Assembly (NCBI GenBank): GCA_027627225.1
Contig: CM051025.1
Span: 74,403,474-74,467,473, forward strand
DNA length: 64,000 nt
Direction of reading: 5' to 3'
DNA from: Congeria kusceri
Lineage: Eukaryota; Mollusca; Bivalvia; Myida; Dreissenidae
Below are positions 1 through 11,285 of this stretch, in pieces. Every line of letters starts with the position of its first letter. Within the stretch, counting starts at the first letter, position 1. The notes below the pieces were generated by a model that saw nothing but the letters and a program-made list of their open reading frames with translations, ran no database searches and was not told where the DNA came from. The translations under genes were made by a program, and so were the position numbers.

Positions 1-467
1 CATTTCTAGTTAAATATCATTTTCATTAAAAAATGTACATTATATTTTATTTGTTAATTCCAGTATATCATAAGACATCAACATGTTGATGTTTACAATT
101 TTATTATTGTTTATTATATTTATTATTTGCATGTCAAAAATGTATATTTTGTATATAACACGACACTCAAGTTATCAATCAAACAAGTTAATGTATTCAA
201 AGAACAACTTAATTACATAAAACAGCGCCCAATTATCAATGTCGTAGAGATTTTATAGTCACGTATTAACAGTTTGTACCACATAACAAGACTGATTTCT
301 GAAAATTGTCTCAAATCTGACGAATACGGATTTCATGGAAAACAATCGTCCTCAAAACTTTAAGGTCTGGTTTTTTTCCCTAGGTAGGTTCAGGTTGCCC
401 AAAACACACACTTTTTTTGGCCCAATGAAATCATAAAAATGTATAAATATATGGAGCAGACTAATAC
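1..467. other. No coding sequence recognised
   Basis: AT-rich sequence downstream of the last visible MARCH exon. I looked for the expected cytosolic tail exon of MARCH2/3 on the minus strand and did not find it. It is probably intron or 3' flank. Confidence 0.4.
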
Positions 468-562
468 CGTGACCCAGATGGTGTAAAGGACAATCAGTGT
501 AACAGCCAGAGTAACAAGTCCTGCCCTCTCTGACCTAGCATCTGCATAGTACTGCACTGCCC
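468..562 (-). CDS. MARCHF3: MARCH gene coding exon 7: second membrane helix
   Basis: Acceptor tttacag|GGGCAG, phase 1. It codes a short linker and then the hydrophobic segment AGLVTLAVTLIVLYTIW. The donor ACG|gtatta is a weak match; without it the frame stays open into the intron-like sequence to the left. Confidence 0.8.
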
Positions 563-3500
563 CTGTAAACAGTTATACACATGTAGTGCCATTCATCTAC
601 ATAGTCAGTTACTATAAATCAAAGCGTTGAACACTGAAAGACTGCATCTTGCCCTATTAAGTGGAAGGTCACTACACGATATTAGCACATTTTCAAGAAA
701 AATGGTTCTTCATTACTAATGTTTCAAACTGATAAAATTTACATCTTTACAAAATGTTGTTAACATGAAAATAAGATTTTATCAAAATGTTTTTTTTTCT
801 TATGGTTGTTATGGGTGTGGGTGTGATTATAGAAATTGTCTGATCTATTTAAATAACAATAAACAATTACTAATACTACCTGCAATGCATAACCAAGTGG
901 TGGCAATGGTGAATGGAGTGATGAAGATGAAGGCAATGAGATCAATGCGCAGGTTCCTTCTGTCATTCTGAGTGCCTGGATTTCTTAGGAACTGTATAAT
1001 TATCATAAAACTGGATAATACTTTACTATAAATTAAGTGAGAAGTGTCAGTGTCATTGAGTAAAACATGAAGACAAAATACCATTATCAAGAACTGTACT
1101 TACAGTCGCCGCATGATTATTCCAAGCATGTTATGTCTTTCATAAGCACCACCTCTAAATAGATAATGTATATTCCAAGCATGTTATTGTTATTCTTTTA
1201 TAAACATTACCCCTAAATAGATATTGGTTCAGTGATTTTTTTTGGAATTTTTACAATACCCGTGCCTTTGAACTAGGGGAATTTTAGCGCGACAAACCTC
1301 AAAAAGGGGAAAATAGTAAAGTTTTTTTTTATTTCTTAAACTGCCTCAAATAAAGGACTAACGGATGGTAATAAGTGTTTCTCTCCTGATGATCTCTCTG
1401 GAGTTTCATTATTCCTATATTAAAGAAGAGCCAACAAAATTTTAATGTAAAACTGATATCAATTAGAGTTACTTGATTGTCACAGCAAATATTAATTTAA
1501 ATTTTACGATATTTGAAGGATGAACACAAGAGTCAAATTTCTGAGGGAAATTGCTGAGTCCGGTGCTAGTTTTCTTGTTTTATGGCCCTTGAATTTGTCA
1601 ACCAATAGTTCAAGAAATTCATCTGTGAGGTGTCTTTGATGGCGGCAAATCCTCATAGTGGCATCGAGATGACCTTGGGTTAGCCGTTTTCTATTCTTAG
1701 TATGTATGGTGGCCATTAGAGAGAAACTTTTTACCCTAGAATTCTGCTATGAAAATGTGGTGCACATTATACATGGTAACAGTGAAGAATTTTAAGGTGT
1801 TTTTTTTCTATTAAAAAACTGTCATATATTCATCATGTTTTGTTCATAATTAATTCATATTTTTTTAAACACATAAACACGGTATTATAATAAATTGCAA
1901 AATTATTTCCAATTAGAACAAACAACAAAATTCTTTAAAAACGCGATTCGAATAATATAACCAGCTAAAACTAAAGAATGACAGCGTGATGTCATCAATT
2001 AACCGGGCTTTCAAATCTGCAAGCCGTTAGCAACACCCATAGCAACGGTGTCGGTTTTACTTCAAATGGCTTTGATGTGACAGCCGATTTTGCGGCTATC
2101 GTCTAGCAGTTTGTACCTGAAAAGCGTGTAATACACTGAGCACGTGGTCGGTGTCAAAAAGCATCGATTGATGCTACTAAGTACTTTACCTGAACAAAGC
2201 AAGCGCTGTTGATAGAGCATTAATGCGTAAGCGTTCAAAGGAAAATATCGATGATTTAAACATTTCAAACGGTTGTTTTGTTGCATTGGATAAATTGGAT
2301 ATTTAATTTCGGGGTGACGTACTATACATTGTCTGGATTATTTAGAGGATTTAATTATATTTGGATAAATATGTGTTTCATGCATAAGGTAATTATATGT
2401 GCGTATTTAAAATTTACTTACGGTAAATTACGTTTTGATTAAATTGGTGTAATAATACAGAATATCAATATTAAACAAATGCGGACAAAATAAGTGCAAT
2501 ATAACATCAACAGACATGGCAAAATCCGATGCAAATGGTTACCAGATTTTAAACCTCAAATTTTCCTTCCAAAATCGGGTCCGCTTTATACCCAGTAGTA
2601 CCAGAACTGTTTTTATCGATGTCTCAAATGCTGATTTCCGATCTATTTGAAACCTAATACTGTGTGTAAAGAAGCAATAAAGTTTCGTTAATTTTTGATT
2701 TAAATGCCAACCCAGTCTGAGGGGAAAATGTTTCTTATTTTGGGGAAAAATTTGGTCATTTTTGGGGAAAAATGGTGGTTTCTTTGCAAGGGGAAACTGC
2801 CGTTATTCGGCAATAAAAATAGGCTAAAAAAATCACTGATAAGCAAACACCCCTTAACAGACAATTACTATGAGTATGAGGAATCATTACCATAGCAATT
2901 ACATGCAAGTTTTCTTCTATCGTACATTGTTTCTTAAGCATTTTTTAATAGCAAACTGCTATGAAAATAACAAGATATGACATATTCAATAAGTAATAAA
3001 AAATGCTAGACTAACCTCGACAATAGGTTTGCGTTTCCTGTGCATGGAGAACTGGAAGTGGCAGATCTCACAGGAAGTCTTGTTGGAGGCACCGAGCCAC
3101 GTCTGCAGGCAGCCTACATGCAGGAGCCCCAGAGAGCCGGCGCAGTAGCAGGGGGAGATAAGCACCCCCACTGTGTCCCCCTCATGGCAGATCCTGCACA
3201 CAGGCCCCTCACTCTGCACGCTGATACAAAATAACACAACCACAATGAACCACATACACAAATACATCCCACTGATATTAACAAGCGACGATTCCCAACC
3301 ACTGAACCTTAAGTGACTTCCCACCATGTCTTATTTGTAATGTTTCCCAGAAGGTTCAAATTCTACAGTTTTTTAGCAATATATGTTATTAAACCATATG
3401 CTGCCAGAGAGCCATTACTAAAAACAATGTAGTCACAAAAAGAGCTTGACTGTAAATAAAACTTGCAATTGAGATTAACTTGCCGTTAACTAAATTGCAG

Positions 3501-6374
3501 AAACATTTAATTTATATGGTCTTAAGGTTATCGACATTTTGTACAGACACTTACTAAAGCATTACAGCCTTACCTTGTATTATGGCTCCGTTCAGAGTGG
3601 CTGATGCCGCTGCGATGTTTACGGGGTGTCGATGCACCGAGTGGTGCATAAAGCACCCTCGAGCACGAGGGAACAGCATTATCCCCACCTGATGTCACGG
3701 ATTTGGAAGCAACAGACTGCTGAGGTGGTCCCAAGCTACTCACATGAAGCTGTGGTTTCTCTGTAGGGTGATGAGCAGGAATAGTTCGGGGGGGCTGAGA
3801 GGAATGAGACCTGGAAATGATGGTTATTTTATTTTTTTATCTTCAGACCTTTTCACATCAATAACATTTGAATGTAAATACCAAAGAGCTATAGGAAATT
3901 TGTGTTTTAAATGATTTTCCACCAATATTTCTAAGCAGTCTGTCACATTATTTAGAAACTACATAGGCCCCCGTATCCTCAATGACAGACAGTATTGTAT
4001 TACAGTTAGTAGCCTTCAAACTCAATATTTGCTGAAATTAAAGATGTTGAGTGTTACATGTAAATTTGGGGTTTGCTGTTAAAAAAAACTAGTTGCACGT
4101 ATTTTATTCGATAAACACAATTTTAATAGAATCATACCTGCGTATAGAATTATGATCACTATGTTCATGTTCATGTTGACCTGCCTCTTGCATATCTGAA
4201 AATATACCACCCTTAGGTTTATCTGAAGTAAGTACCCCATTTGCATACCTGTTTAATTAAGCCACATTATTTCAAGTTGTGTATAATCTGTTATTTCATT
4301 ATTTTATCTTTTCACAAATCCAATTTCTGGGAGAACATGCTTGATATTTTATGCATACAATGTATTATGACCTTGATTATTTGACTGAAGAATATTTTAA
4401 TTACATAAATTGTTGTTGTTTTTTAACAGACATCAACATTGTCAACTATGATGCTGTCTAAGCATTACAACTAAAAGATCCACTTTATACAATGTGATTC
4501 AGTAGTGACAAATTATTGCATTAATTAAGACTTGAAAAAAGACCACTGCAAATTGAATAAATTGTTTCTTTTTGCTCATGCTTTGGCTTCAACATAACAA
4601 GAAACAGGTGTCTTAAAATGCTGAGAAAAAATATAAATAAATGATTTTAAATGAAACAAATGAATTTGAGTTTTCTTACCAGCATTATTCATGTTTTGTA
4701 TCACATGATTTTGTCTTGCACCTTTTAAATCTTCAGAACTAGTGTTTGGGCTCTGGTGAAATGTTGTGCCATGTTGCCCTGGTTGGCTGTGCTTCACACT
4801 GCTACATTTGTATCCACATTTAGAATTTTCACTTTGCCTGTTATCCATGTTTACAAACAGCTCTTCATGCATATCTTCAAAGTTAAATTTGTTGACACTG
4901 TCAGCATTGACATTATGAAACGCATCCAAGTTACCACCGGCATAGTTAACCAAACTGCTTTCCGTTGAGTAAATGTATTTTTGTGCAGTGCTAATACTGA
5001 CCTAGATTTTAGATAAAAACAGTCATTAAATGAAAAAATACGTTACGTATTTGTAGTTAAGGGAATGTTACTTTATACTTTACTTAAATGATTCATTGTT
5101 GTTTTTTTCTAGTCAATTTGTGGCTGAAATAGGGCCCCATTCACAAAGCAAAAAGTATCTTTATTTCACAAAGTTTCCACCAAAATTCAAAATTGCTAGC
5201 AAGCTTATGTCTTCAATTTTAGTGAGCTTTATTTTTATTCCATGCATAGGTTTTTGTCTAGACTGATTAAGATGCTTATTTCAAAAGGCATACAATATCT
5301 TCAAATTCTATTAAATTTGGTTGCAACATGGGGCAATTTAAACCTGATGGAATAACTGTATACATTATAGGTCGAAATGTTATTTTGCCAAACAATGGAA
5401 TTACGGCGCTAATTTTCACAATCCAAAGGGCTCCGGCCCCATTCACAAAGGACTGAAAAAAAGCACTCAGGTTAATAATTTCAAAATTTTATTGAAACAC
5501 TATAAATTCTGACAACCTACACAGTCATTGAAACTAAAAACCATGATTTTTACTAAGCATATTCTTCACTTCTAATGTTTTTGTTTTTATAATTTTTGGT
5601 TTGGGTTCGTCCAGATGCTTGAGTTTTTGCCGTTGAGACATTAAATGAACTTTTTAAAATATAAGAAAATCTGTTAACAGTTTCCTTTGACAATAGTTGC
5701 AATATTTAAAACATTTGCATATATTTAATTTAACTATATATTTTTATAACTGAATTCTGATCTCGATCTCTTTTATACTACATTCTTGTTAGGGTCCATA
5801 GTGTTTTTTGGTCCAGTTTGGGGGCCGAAATTTGGCTTTATTCCACTGTTTAAAAAGCATATTCTGTACTTTTTCCCCTATATTTACCTTAAAATTCCCC
5901 TTAAAACGTAAGCTTAATTTTAAAACACAAATTCACCAAAATTGGACAAACATTTACTTACCAGTCGATAGAGGAATTTTCATCAACAATCCTTGCAATT
6001 TTTCACCAAACCAATTTAGAACATAATCGGCCCCATTCCCCTGCTCAAAAAGTACATACAGTATTTTTCCCCTATATTTACCTTCAAATTCCCGTTAAAA
6101 TGTAAGGTTAATTTAAAAAAACAAACCTTTCCCCCCCCAAAGGTTAAAAAACACTGGAGTCAGTGTAACTTGCAACTGTGCATGCGTAAAACAATCATAT
6201 TTAAAATTTGCTAATATTCATGATTAACAATTTTACCTCAGTTGCTGTGCACAAAGTATTTGGAGATGGGGAACTTAATTTCTCAGTCAAATCCATATGT
6301 GATGTTGCTGAATGATAGGATGTTTCTTCCACTTGAATACTTTCAAAAATCTCATCTTTGTTGGGATCTGTCAT
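468..6374 (-). CDS. MARCHF3: MARCH2/3-type RING-CH E3 ubiquitin ligase (7 coding exons, 3' end not seen)
   Basis: Membrane-bound E3 ubiquitin ligase of the MARCH family, which ubiquitinates membrane proteins for endocytic and lysosomal sorting. Coding exons in transcript order: 6374-6237, 5001-4680, 4195-4138, 3810-3574, 3220-3016, 991-880, 562-468. They sum to 1167 nt and the frame closes at all six junctions. Residues 1-251 are a Ser/His-rich, probably disordered extension, longer than the N-terminus of vertebrate MARCH2/3. Residues about 252-310 hold the RING-CH domain with all eight zinc ligands: C260, C263, C276, C278, H286, C289, C302, C305. An RNPG motif follows, then two hydrophobic helices (about 337-357 and 371-389), the MARCH2/3 order. 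The exon end at 468 is a possible donor (ACG|gtatta), so a C-terminal exon probably lies beyond position 1. MARCH2 versus MARCH3 is not resolved; the RNPG motif leans to MARCH3. Confidence 0.9.
880..991 (-). CDS. MARCHF3: MARCH gene coding exon 6: first membrane helix
   Basis: Acceptor atacag|TTCCT and donor GCAG|gtagta, phase 0 to 1. It codes FLRNPG, then a basic stretch and the hydrophobic FIFITP segment ending WLCIAG. This matches the post-RING part of MARCH2/3 in order and spacing. Confidence 0.9.
1558..1740 (-). pseudogene. hAT-type transposase dimerisation-region relic
   Basis: The minus-strand frame reads VKSFSLMATIHTKNRKRL followed by a HLDATMRI motif. This is the pattern of the C-terminal dimerisation region of hAT/ZBED-like transposases (FSxMxxIHTKxRxRL...LxxxMRI). 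It lies in the MARCH intron between the RING exon and the first helix exon, on the same strand. It has no BED finger or catalytic part nearby, so it is a fragment. Confidence 0.6.
3016..3220 (-). CDS. MARCHF3: MARCH gene coding exon 5: RING-CH domain
   Basis: Acceptor tatcag|CGTGC and donor GTCGAG|gttagt. It carries the whole C4HC3 RING-CH finger, starting CRICHEGD, with CYC, H-x2-C, W, and C-x2-C in the family spacing. This exon anchors the identification. Confidence 0.95.
3574..3810 (-). CDS. MARCHF3: MARCH gene coding exon 4
   Basis: Acceptor atttccag|GTCTC and donor ACAAG|gtaagg, phase 2 at both ends. It codes 79 residues rich in Ser, Pro and His before the RING. No stop falls in the predicted frame. 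Confidence 0.8.
4138..4195 (-). CDS. MARCHF3: MARCH gene coding exon 3 (58 nt)
   Basis: Acceptor ttttcag|ATATG and donor CGCAG|gtatga, phase 1 to phase 2. It codes a His/Glu-rich run with three HE pairs. It is too short to be seen as an ORF; it is supported by strong splice borders and frame closure. Confidence 0.75.
4680..5001 (-). CDS. MARCHF3: MARCH gene coding exon 2
   Basis: Acceptor tctag|GTCAGT and donor GCTG|gtaaga. It enters in phase 0 and leaves in phase 1, with an open frame throughout. It codes a polar Asn/Ser/His-rich segment that looks disordered. The acceptor is chosen because only this AG keeps the frame open from exon 1. Confidence 0.7.
5808..6150. repeat. Two diverged copies of a roughly 130-bp sequence in MARCH intron 1
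   Basis: The motif TTTTTCCCCTATATTTACCT occurs near 5870 and again near 6063, each preceded by a GGCC-containing stretch and followed by TTAAAA-type sequence. It looks like a local duplication. No function is visible. Confidence 0.5.
6237..6374 (-). CDS. MARCHF3: MARCH gene coding exon 1 (start codon)
   Basis: The ATG at 6374-6372 opens MTDPNKDEIFES. An acceptor-like tttcag lies 10 nt before the ATG, so an untranslated exon upstream is likely. The donor is TGAG|gtaaaa, phase 0. The peptide is acidic and Ser/Thr-rich with no recognised domain. Confidence 0.75.
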
Positions 6375-6979
6375 TTTAAACTGTCTGAAATGTGAAGACT
6401 TATAAGTGGCAAACACCCAGTTATAAACTTATTTTATTCCAGACAATTATATAAATGAAATTAATCAATTGTGTAAAATATATAAATAACAACTAAGGAT
6501 AAAAACTTTTCATAACTAATAATTTATGTGTATTGATGTGAAGGGATACTGGTTTCGTGCAAGTCACATGGGTAAAGTGATGAATAAATGAACAGTTATA
6601 TTATATAGGTGTATGATTTTGTATCTTGCATTCATAGTCTGTAAGCTTTAATGATTCGTTAACATAAATATATAGTATGAAATTTAATAAAAACGCAAGA
6701 TTTGATTATTTGTGTTGGCTTTTCTTTTTTTTTAGGTATCTAGATAAAGTTTGTGCCACTTATCAATGCAAGCGTTATTGTTTAGACTGTATTTAACACC
6801 TTTAAAATCTTACAGATTTTATATCTGAAATTTCATTACTTCTCATCATTGGCAGTAAACAACAAAAACAAAAATAGTTAAAACCGTTCTTTCGCTGTGG
6901 AGGATATTTCAATAGACAGACTGTGATGTAATATTTTGTATTTTGTATTCATACTATAAGCATTTGTATTGTAAATAGA

Positions 6980-7215
6980 AACCCGTCTAATCAAGTTTAA
7001 AACGCGGCACTTTTAAACGTCACAGCCGAGCAACCTCCGCGCAATCGTGCCTCCGCGCAGAGATTTGACTGGTTCCGAGCATAGCTCTAATCAAATACCG
7101 TTATCGATAGGGGAGGTAACAGCTGCGAGGAGTGTGACAGCCGAGGTGATTTCCCCTGACTAGTGGGCAAGTTCAATGGATATATTTCACATTCGTCACG
7201 AGAGTCGCGGAGTTC
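6980..7215 (-). promoter_or_regulatory. Possible promoter / 5' UTR region of the MARCH gene
   Basis: A locally GC- and CpG-richer block (CCGCGCAATCG, CCTCCGCGCAG) in AT-rich surroundings, about 0.6-0.8 kb upstream of the first coding exon. A non-coding first exon is expected because the coding exon starts with an acceptor-like site. No TATA box or initiator can be assigned. Confidence 0.3.
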
Positions 7216-7568
7216 CAAGTAACAAATATGATTTTTTTCGGAAATTCGAATAATATTCTCTGTTTTAGTACATCTATTACACAATCCAACAACGTTTATG
7301 TTCTGCTACTTTATTACGATGAACACTTTAATATTTTGTCTTGGACTCTTGGACGTGCTTTTATCATAATACAGTAGGGGACTTATGAATAAGTTATTAT
7401 TACGCTTTCTGTAAAATCCCCCACGTATTGATCATATGATGAATGGAATGTGGCGACACTATCAATATTTTCCCCCGGGGGAAATTTGACAAATTTTATT
7501 TGTTAGGGCCTAACTCCCCACTCTAGAGCCAAGCATATTTGTCTACACCCCCACAGTGGGAGATGTTT

Positions 7569-7936
7569 TGTTAAAGTTTTCATGTCGTTGAAAGCGTATT
7601 CATAGCGATTCAAGAGCAAGTTCGATGTTTATTTCCCCAAAACTAAATTTCTTAAGTACAAAGCCAAACAGATAGAGATGTGAAAAATTAGAAATACCAC
7701 AGGAATAAAAATTCACTGTTTAACTGAACTGCTAAATTACTTCAATGGCAAAAAAATTATACAAATCAAGATCTGTATAGTCCCAAAGAAGAATATAAAT
7801 TTTACTCACTACTAGCTAAACCCAGTTTCAATCAATCTCTAAGATATGTGTTCACCATGTTGTCAGACAATTATCTAATCAGTACTAGCTCAAAAGTGTT
7901 AAGAATTAAAACACACTATGTGATACACAGGTAACA
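7569..7936 (-). repeat. LTR, downstream copy (3' LTR of the minus-strand element)
   Basis: Runs TGTTAAAG...GGTAACA on the plus strand. It is highly similar over its whole length to 8917-9301, with scattered substitutions and one indel. Confidence 0.7.
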
Positions 7937-8269
7937 TACTCCCTCCTCCAGGAAATATTGTCTCCCGGCAATACAAACACAAAAAAAAAATTACATACAT
8001 TACAAATACAAACTATTGATATATTAAGAAATAAAGTACTACTTATTTCTGCGTCTATATCAGAATTACATTTAAATTATTATGCAAATATGATTTATAA
8101 ATAATGCACAACAATTTAAATACCAAGTAGTAAATGAATTTAGTCACTTACTTAATCGAACCTATGTACACAATGATTCAATATTTGATTCACAGTAAAA
8201 AAAATTGTATATACACATTATCGAGGCTCCATTTCACAGTCCATATTAAACAATTATAAAAACAATGAA

Positions 8270-8920
8270 TCACACTAAATATTCTTCCTGTTTTACATCA
8301 GCAATTATAGGAGGACTGGAAACCCAATTATCGTATCTTTCAGGGTTTTTTCTTGTTCTCCTAGGTCTAGGGACAGGGGTCGGGCGTGGAGCAGGTGAGT
8401 CTAACACAGACTCTGTATGTACAGAACTATTTGGGGGAATACTATGCTCTATATTTACATCACGTGGAGGGGATTTAGAAACTCCAGATTGTCTCGTTAT
8501 AGGGAGACTGACCTTCCTAGGCATAGGAATCACATACACTGAAACATCGGAATCTGATTCAGATTCAGAAGTACAACTTAATACATCAGATTTTGAGCTC
8601 TGTCTGTTTCTCTTGACCATTGATTTCTCGACTTTGGCATCACTGATGACATCATCTGCAATTGGTAAAGCATTAAACTGCAACAGCATATTACGATGAA
8701 GTTTTCTTTTAGGTCCTAACCCATCTGCACGTTGTACAACGTACATTGGTAAATCAATGTTGGGAATAGAAAGGACCTTGTAAGGACTGTTTTCCCATTT
8801 ATCAGACAATTTGCCAACATAATTCAAACCTACAGACCTTACCAAGACAAGATCACTAACTTCCAATTTGCAAGCTGAAGCCTTTTTATCATAATGATCC
8901 TGCCAGTATCGCCATTTGTT
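8270..8920 (-). pseudogene. Gypsy integrase C-terminal tail fragment
   Basis: Open on the minus strand from the repeat border to 8270. It includes KLEVSDLVLVRSVGL, then DKWENSPYKV and YVVQRADG...KRKLHRNMLL. This is the chromodomain-like/GPY-type end of Ty3/Gypsy integrases, followed by a Ser/Pro/Arg-rich tail. The catalytic DDE core is missing. Confidence 0.75.
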
Positions 8921-9301
8921 AAAGGGTCTATGTCGTTAAAAGCGTATTCATAACGATTCAAGAGCAAGTTCGATGTTTTAATTCCCCAAAACAAAAATGC
9001 ATAAGGACAAAGCCAGACAGATAGAGATGTGAAAAATTATAAATACCACAGGAATAAAAATTCACTGTTCAACTGAACTGCTAAATTACTCAAATGGCAA
9101 AAAAATAAATACAAATCAAGATCGATATAGTCCCAAAGAAGAATATAAATTTTACTCACAACTAGCTAAACCCAGTTTCAATCAATCTCTAAGATATGTG
9201 GTCACCATGTAGTCAGAGAATTATCTAATCAGTCCTAGCTCAATAGTCTTAAGAATTAAAAACAGTTAAAAACACTACACACTATGTGACACACAAGTAA
9301 A
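8917..9301 (-). repeat. LTR, upstream copy (5' LTR of the minus-strand element)
   Basis: The partner of the repeat at 7569-7936. It carries a short insertion near 9262-9277. It abuts the integrase-tail reading frame directly, leaving no room for a primer site, gag or most of pol. Confidence 0.65.
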
Positions 9302-9599
9302 AGTTATATGTCTATCAAATGCGGGGGGGGGGGTCCTATATTACCGGGATTAAAAATCCGGACAAAGTGTATTACCCAGGGCCCCGGATTCATTCGGAAC
9401 GTCAAATTCCCGCCTGTCGGGAATCGCTTTCAGTGTAACGTCCCGTATATGCCCGCCGCTCCCCCCATTGATAGGTGCACAATGGTGCAAACGTGAAGAA
9501 AATATATAGAAACACACGTATAAGAAGTGGATTTGTTCCGCCTTTCACTGTCTCAGGACCCTGCATATAAATTTAGATATAAGTTCGTTAATAACGCCA

Positions 9600-10105
9600 C
9601 GGTATAATAACGAAAAGAAAAATCAAAACGCTGACAGCGTAGAAAGTCTGTTGGCGACAAAAGAAACTAAAAGCATGTGAATTATGAGTGCACTTTTTCT
9701 AAAAGGAAACATTTGCTTGAATGAAGTTCAATTTCCCACCTTAAAACTTTATAATGGCTTTTTATTCAATAGTATACGATCATCATAATGAAAACTAATT
9801 TGTAAGTAACAAAAATATTTTGTTCGTAGCCGACTGAGTCAAAATAGATCATACGATGCAAGCCCTTGATTGTCAATAGTACAGTTTAAAATTAATAAAT
9901 AGCAGTACTTTGTGGTCAATATATTCAGAATGAGAATTGGCAACAAGAAAAAACACTTTCGCAACGAGTCAAATATAACCGATGTAGCGCATTAATTGTA
10001 GTTTTCCGCGATACCTGTTTTGGAAATTCCCCCCTCAAAAGACCGTTAGCTTCCACAAACAGTCTAAAAACACAATTTCTTGGTTTCTAATTCTTACTTT
10101 TCGTG
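9600..10105 (+). repeat. Dispersed repeat, copy 1 (inverted relative to 60340-61150)
   Basis: Several blocks match 60340-61150 in reverse complement and in the same order: AAACGCTGACAGCGT/CTAGGCTGTCAGCG, GGTGGGAAATTGA-type, AACCGAT(G/C)TAGCG, and ACCTGTTTTG...CCCTCAAAA. No coding capacity was seen. The family is unidentified. Confidence 0.6.
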
Positions 10106-11158
10106 CGTACAATGAGTTCCCTTTTTATTTGGCCATGATTAGAAATTAGTGTTAACTGGTAGCGTCCCGCAAAAACCAGATGAACACTCGATCAGTCATC
10201 CGTTGAAATTATGCTCAGAGTTCTTGCTCGAGCTTTCACAGAAGACAAGCGGTCAATAATTGCTTGATTAAAATCATAGTAGTGAAAACTTCGCTCAGTC
10301 AGATTTATTATCTAACATTGTTTCTGGGAAGCATTACTGCAGTGTTCAACCCGGTATATTTTGATGTCTTGAATTCAGCTCTGATTAATGAATATATGAC
10401 AGTTTCCTTTAATATATAATTTATAGTTGATGCATGTCATGTGTAAAGCCTGATGTAAGACCTATTTCCTGCCGAAGATCAATCTCGGCTGCGGTACTGT
10501 TCTGGATTTCGTATAACTGCTGTCACATGGAATAGACACGGACCACACTGGACGTTCATCACTGTGTGTGACGTTAGGCTCCAGTAACCTAAGGTGAAAT
10601 TCATATCTTCATTAATGCAGTGCTTAACTAGAATAGCGCGGTCTGATATTACTAAAACACTGCTATGGCTAGAAATATAACTTATTGCCAAATGCCAAAA
10701 TTATGACTAAATATTCAATGGCCATCTGAACCAGAAGCAATGGTTTTGGCATCCAAAAATCACGCAATTAATCATTTAAAAACACCGACATTCATTTTTT
10801 TAAATTAATGTTCCTTTTGTGTTCGTCGAGAAACGCAATAGTACGCTGTCATGAAAATATTTTCAGACCATATAATTATGCTGTGATAGTTATTTATTTC
10901 ACCACTTATTATAGGTGTGATTTTCGTACTTGTTCCTTAGTTTTATCTCATAACAGAACAGATCACTAAGTTACAATGTATATACCTGGTACTTGTGATT
11001 CTTCGTTTAATTATGTAATAAAAATAAATTTACAACTGTAAAACATTGAACCTACATGTCCAATTATGTTGGCATCATTTGAATAGGAATTAGAGAACAC
11101 TGGCATTTAGTCGAGACTGACAGTCGGTCATCAACAACGCGTACGTTAGAACACCGAA
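10106..11158. other. Upstream region of protease gene A; nothing recognised
   Basis: AT-rich non-coding DNA before the first exon at 11159. No TATA box, repeat array or reading frame can be assigned with confidence. It must contain the promoter and any 5' UTR. Confidence 0.4.
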
Positions 11159-11285
11159 ATGCAGATACGCACGCTATTGGCGCCAAGGTCGACGGCGGTG
11201 CTGTGGTATCGGATATGTGTTCTGGCTCTGGTGTTCAAGAGCGCCGAGGCCTTCCATTGGCTTCATATGCCGGTCTCCAAGCAAG
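11159..11285 (+). CDS. Gene A exon 1: start and signal peptide
   Basis: The ATG is followed by a hydrophobic core (AVLWYRICVLALVF) and a likely cleavage after AEA at residue 31. Donor AAG|gtataa, phase 1. The paralogue's first exon has the same layout. Confidence 0.8.

Larger units (their letters stand above)
7569..9301 (-). mobile_element. Internally deleted Ty3/Gypsy-type LTR retrotransposon
   Basis: Two direct repeats of about 370 bp (7569-7936 and 8917-9301) flank about 1 kb. On the minus strand the inner segment codes only the integrase C-terminal tail. A polypurine tract (GGAGGAGGGAG) sits directly before the downstream repeat. The repeats have TG...CA-like ends at 7569/7936. Gag, protease, reverse transcriptase and the integrase core are absent, so the element cannot move by itself. 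No clear target duplication was found. Confidence 0.7.

Noticed and set aside
5125..5460. MITE with GGCCCCATTCACAAAG ends
   Set aside because: The two end words are in direct, not inverted, orientation, and the middle shows no symmetry; only loosely like the 46.3-kb family.
8265..8699. Plus-strand open frame of 144 codons
   Set aside because: Antisense of the integrase-tail frame, which has the recognisable motifs.
9308..9496. Small GC-rich open frame (62 codons)
   Set aside because: No family resemblance; openness is likely due to local GC-rich composition.
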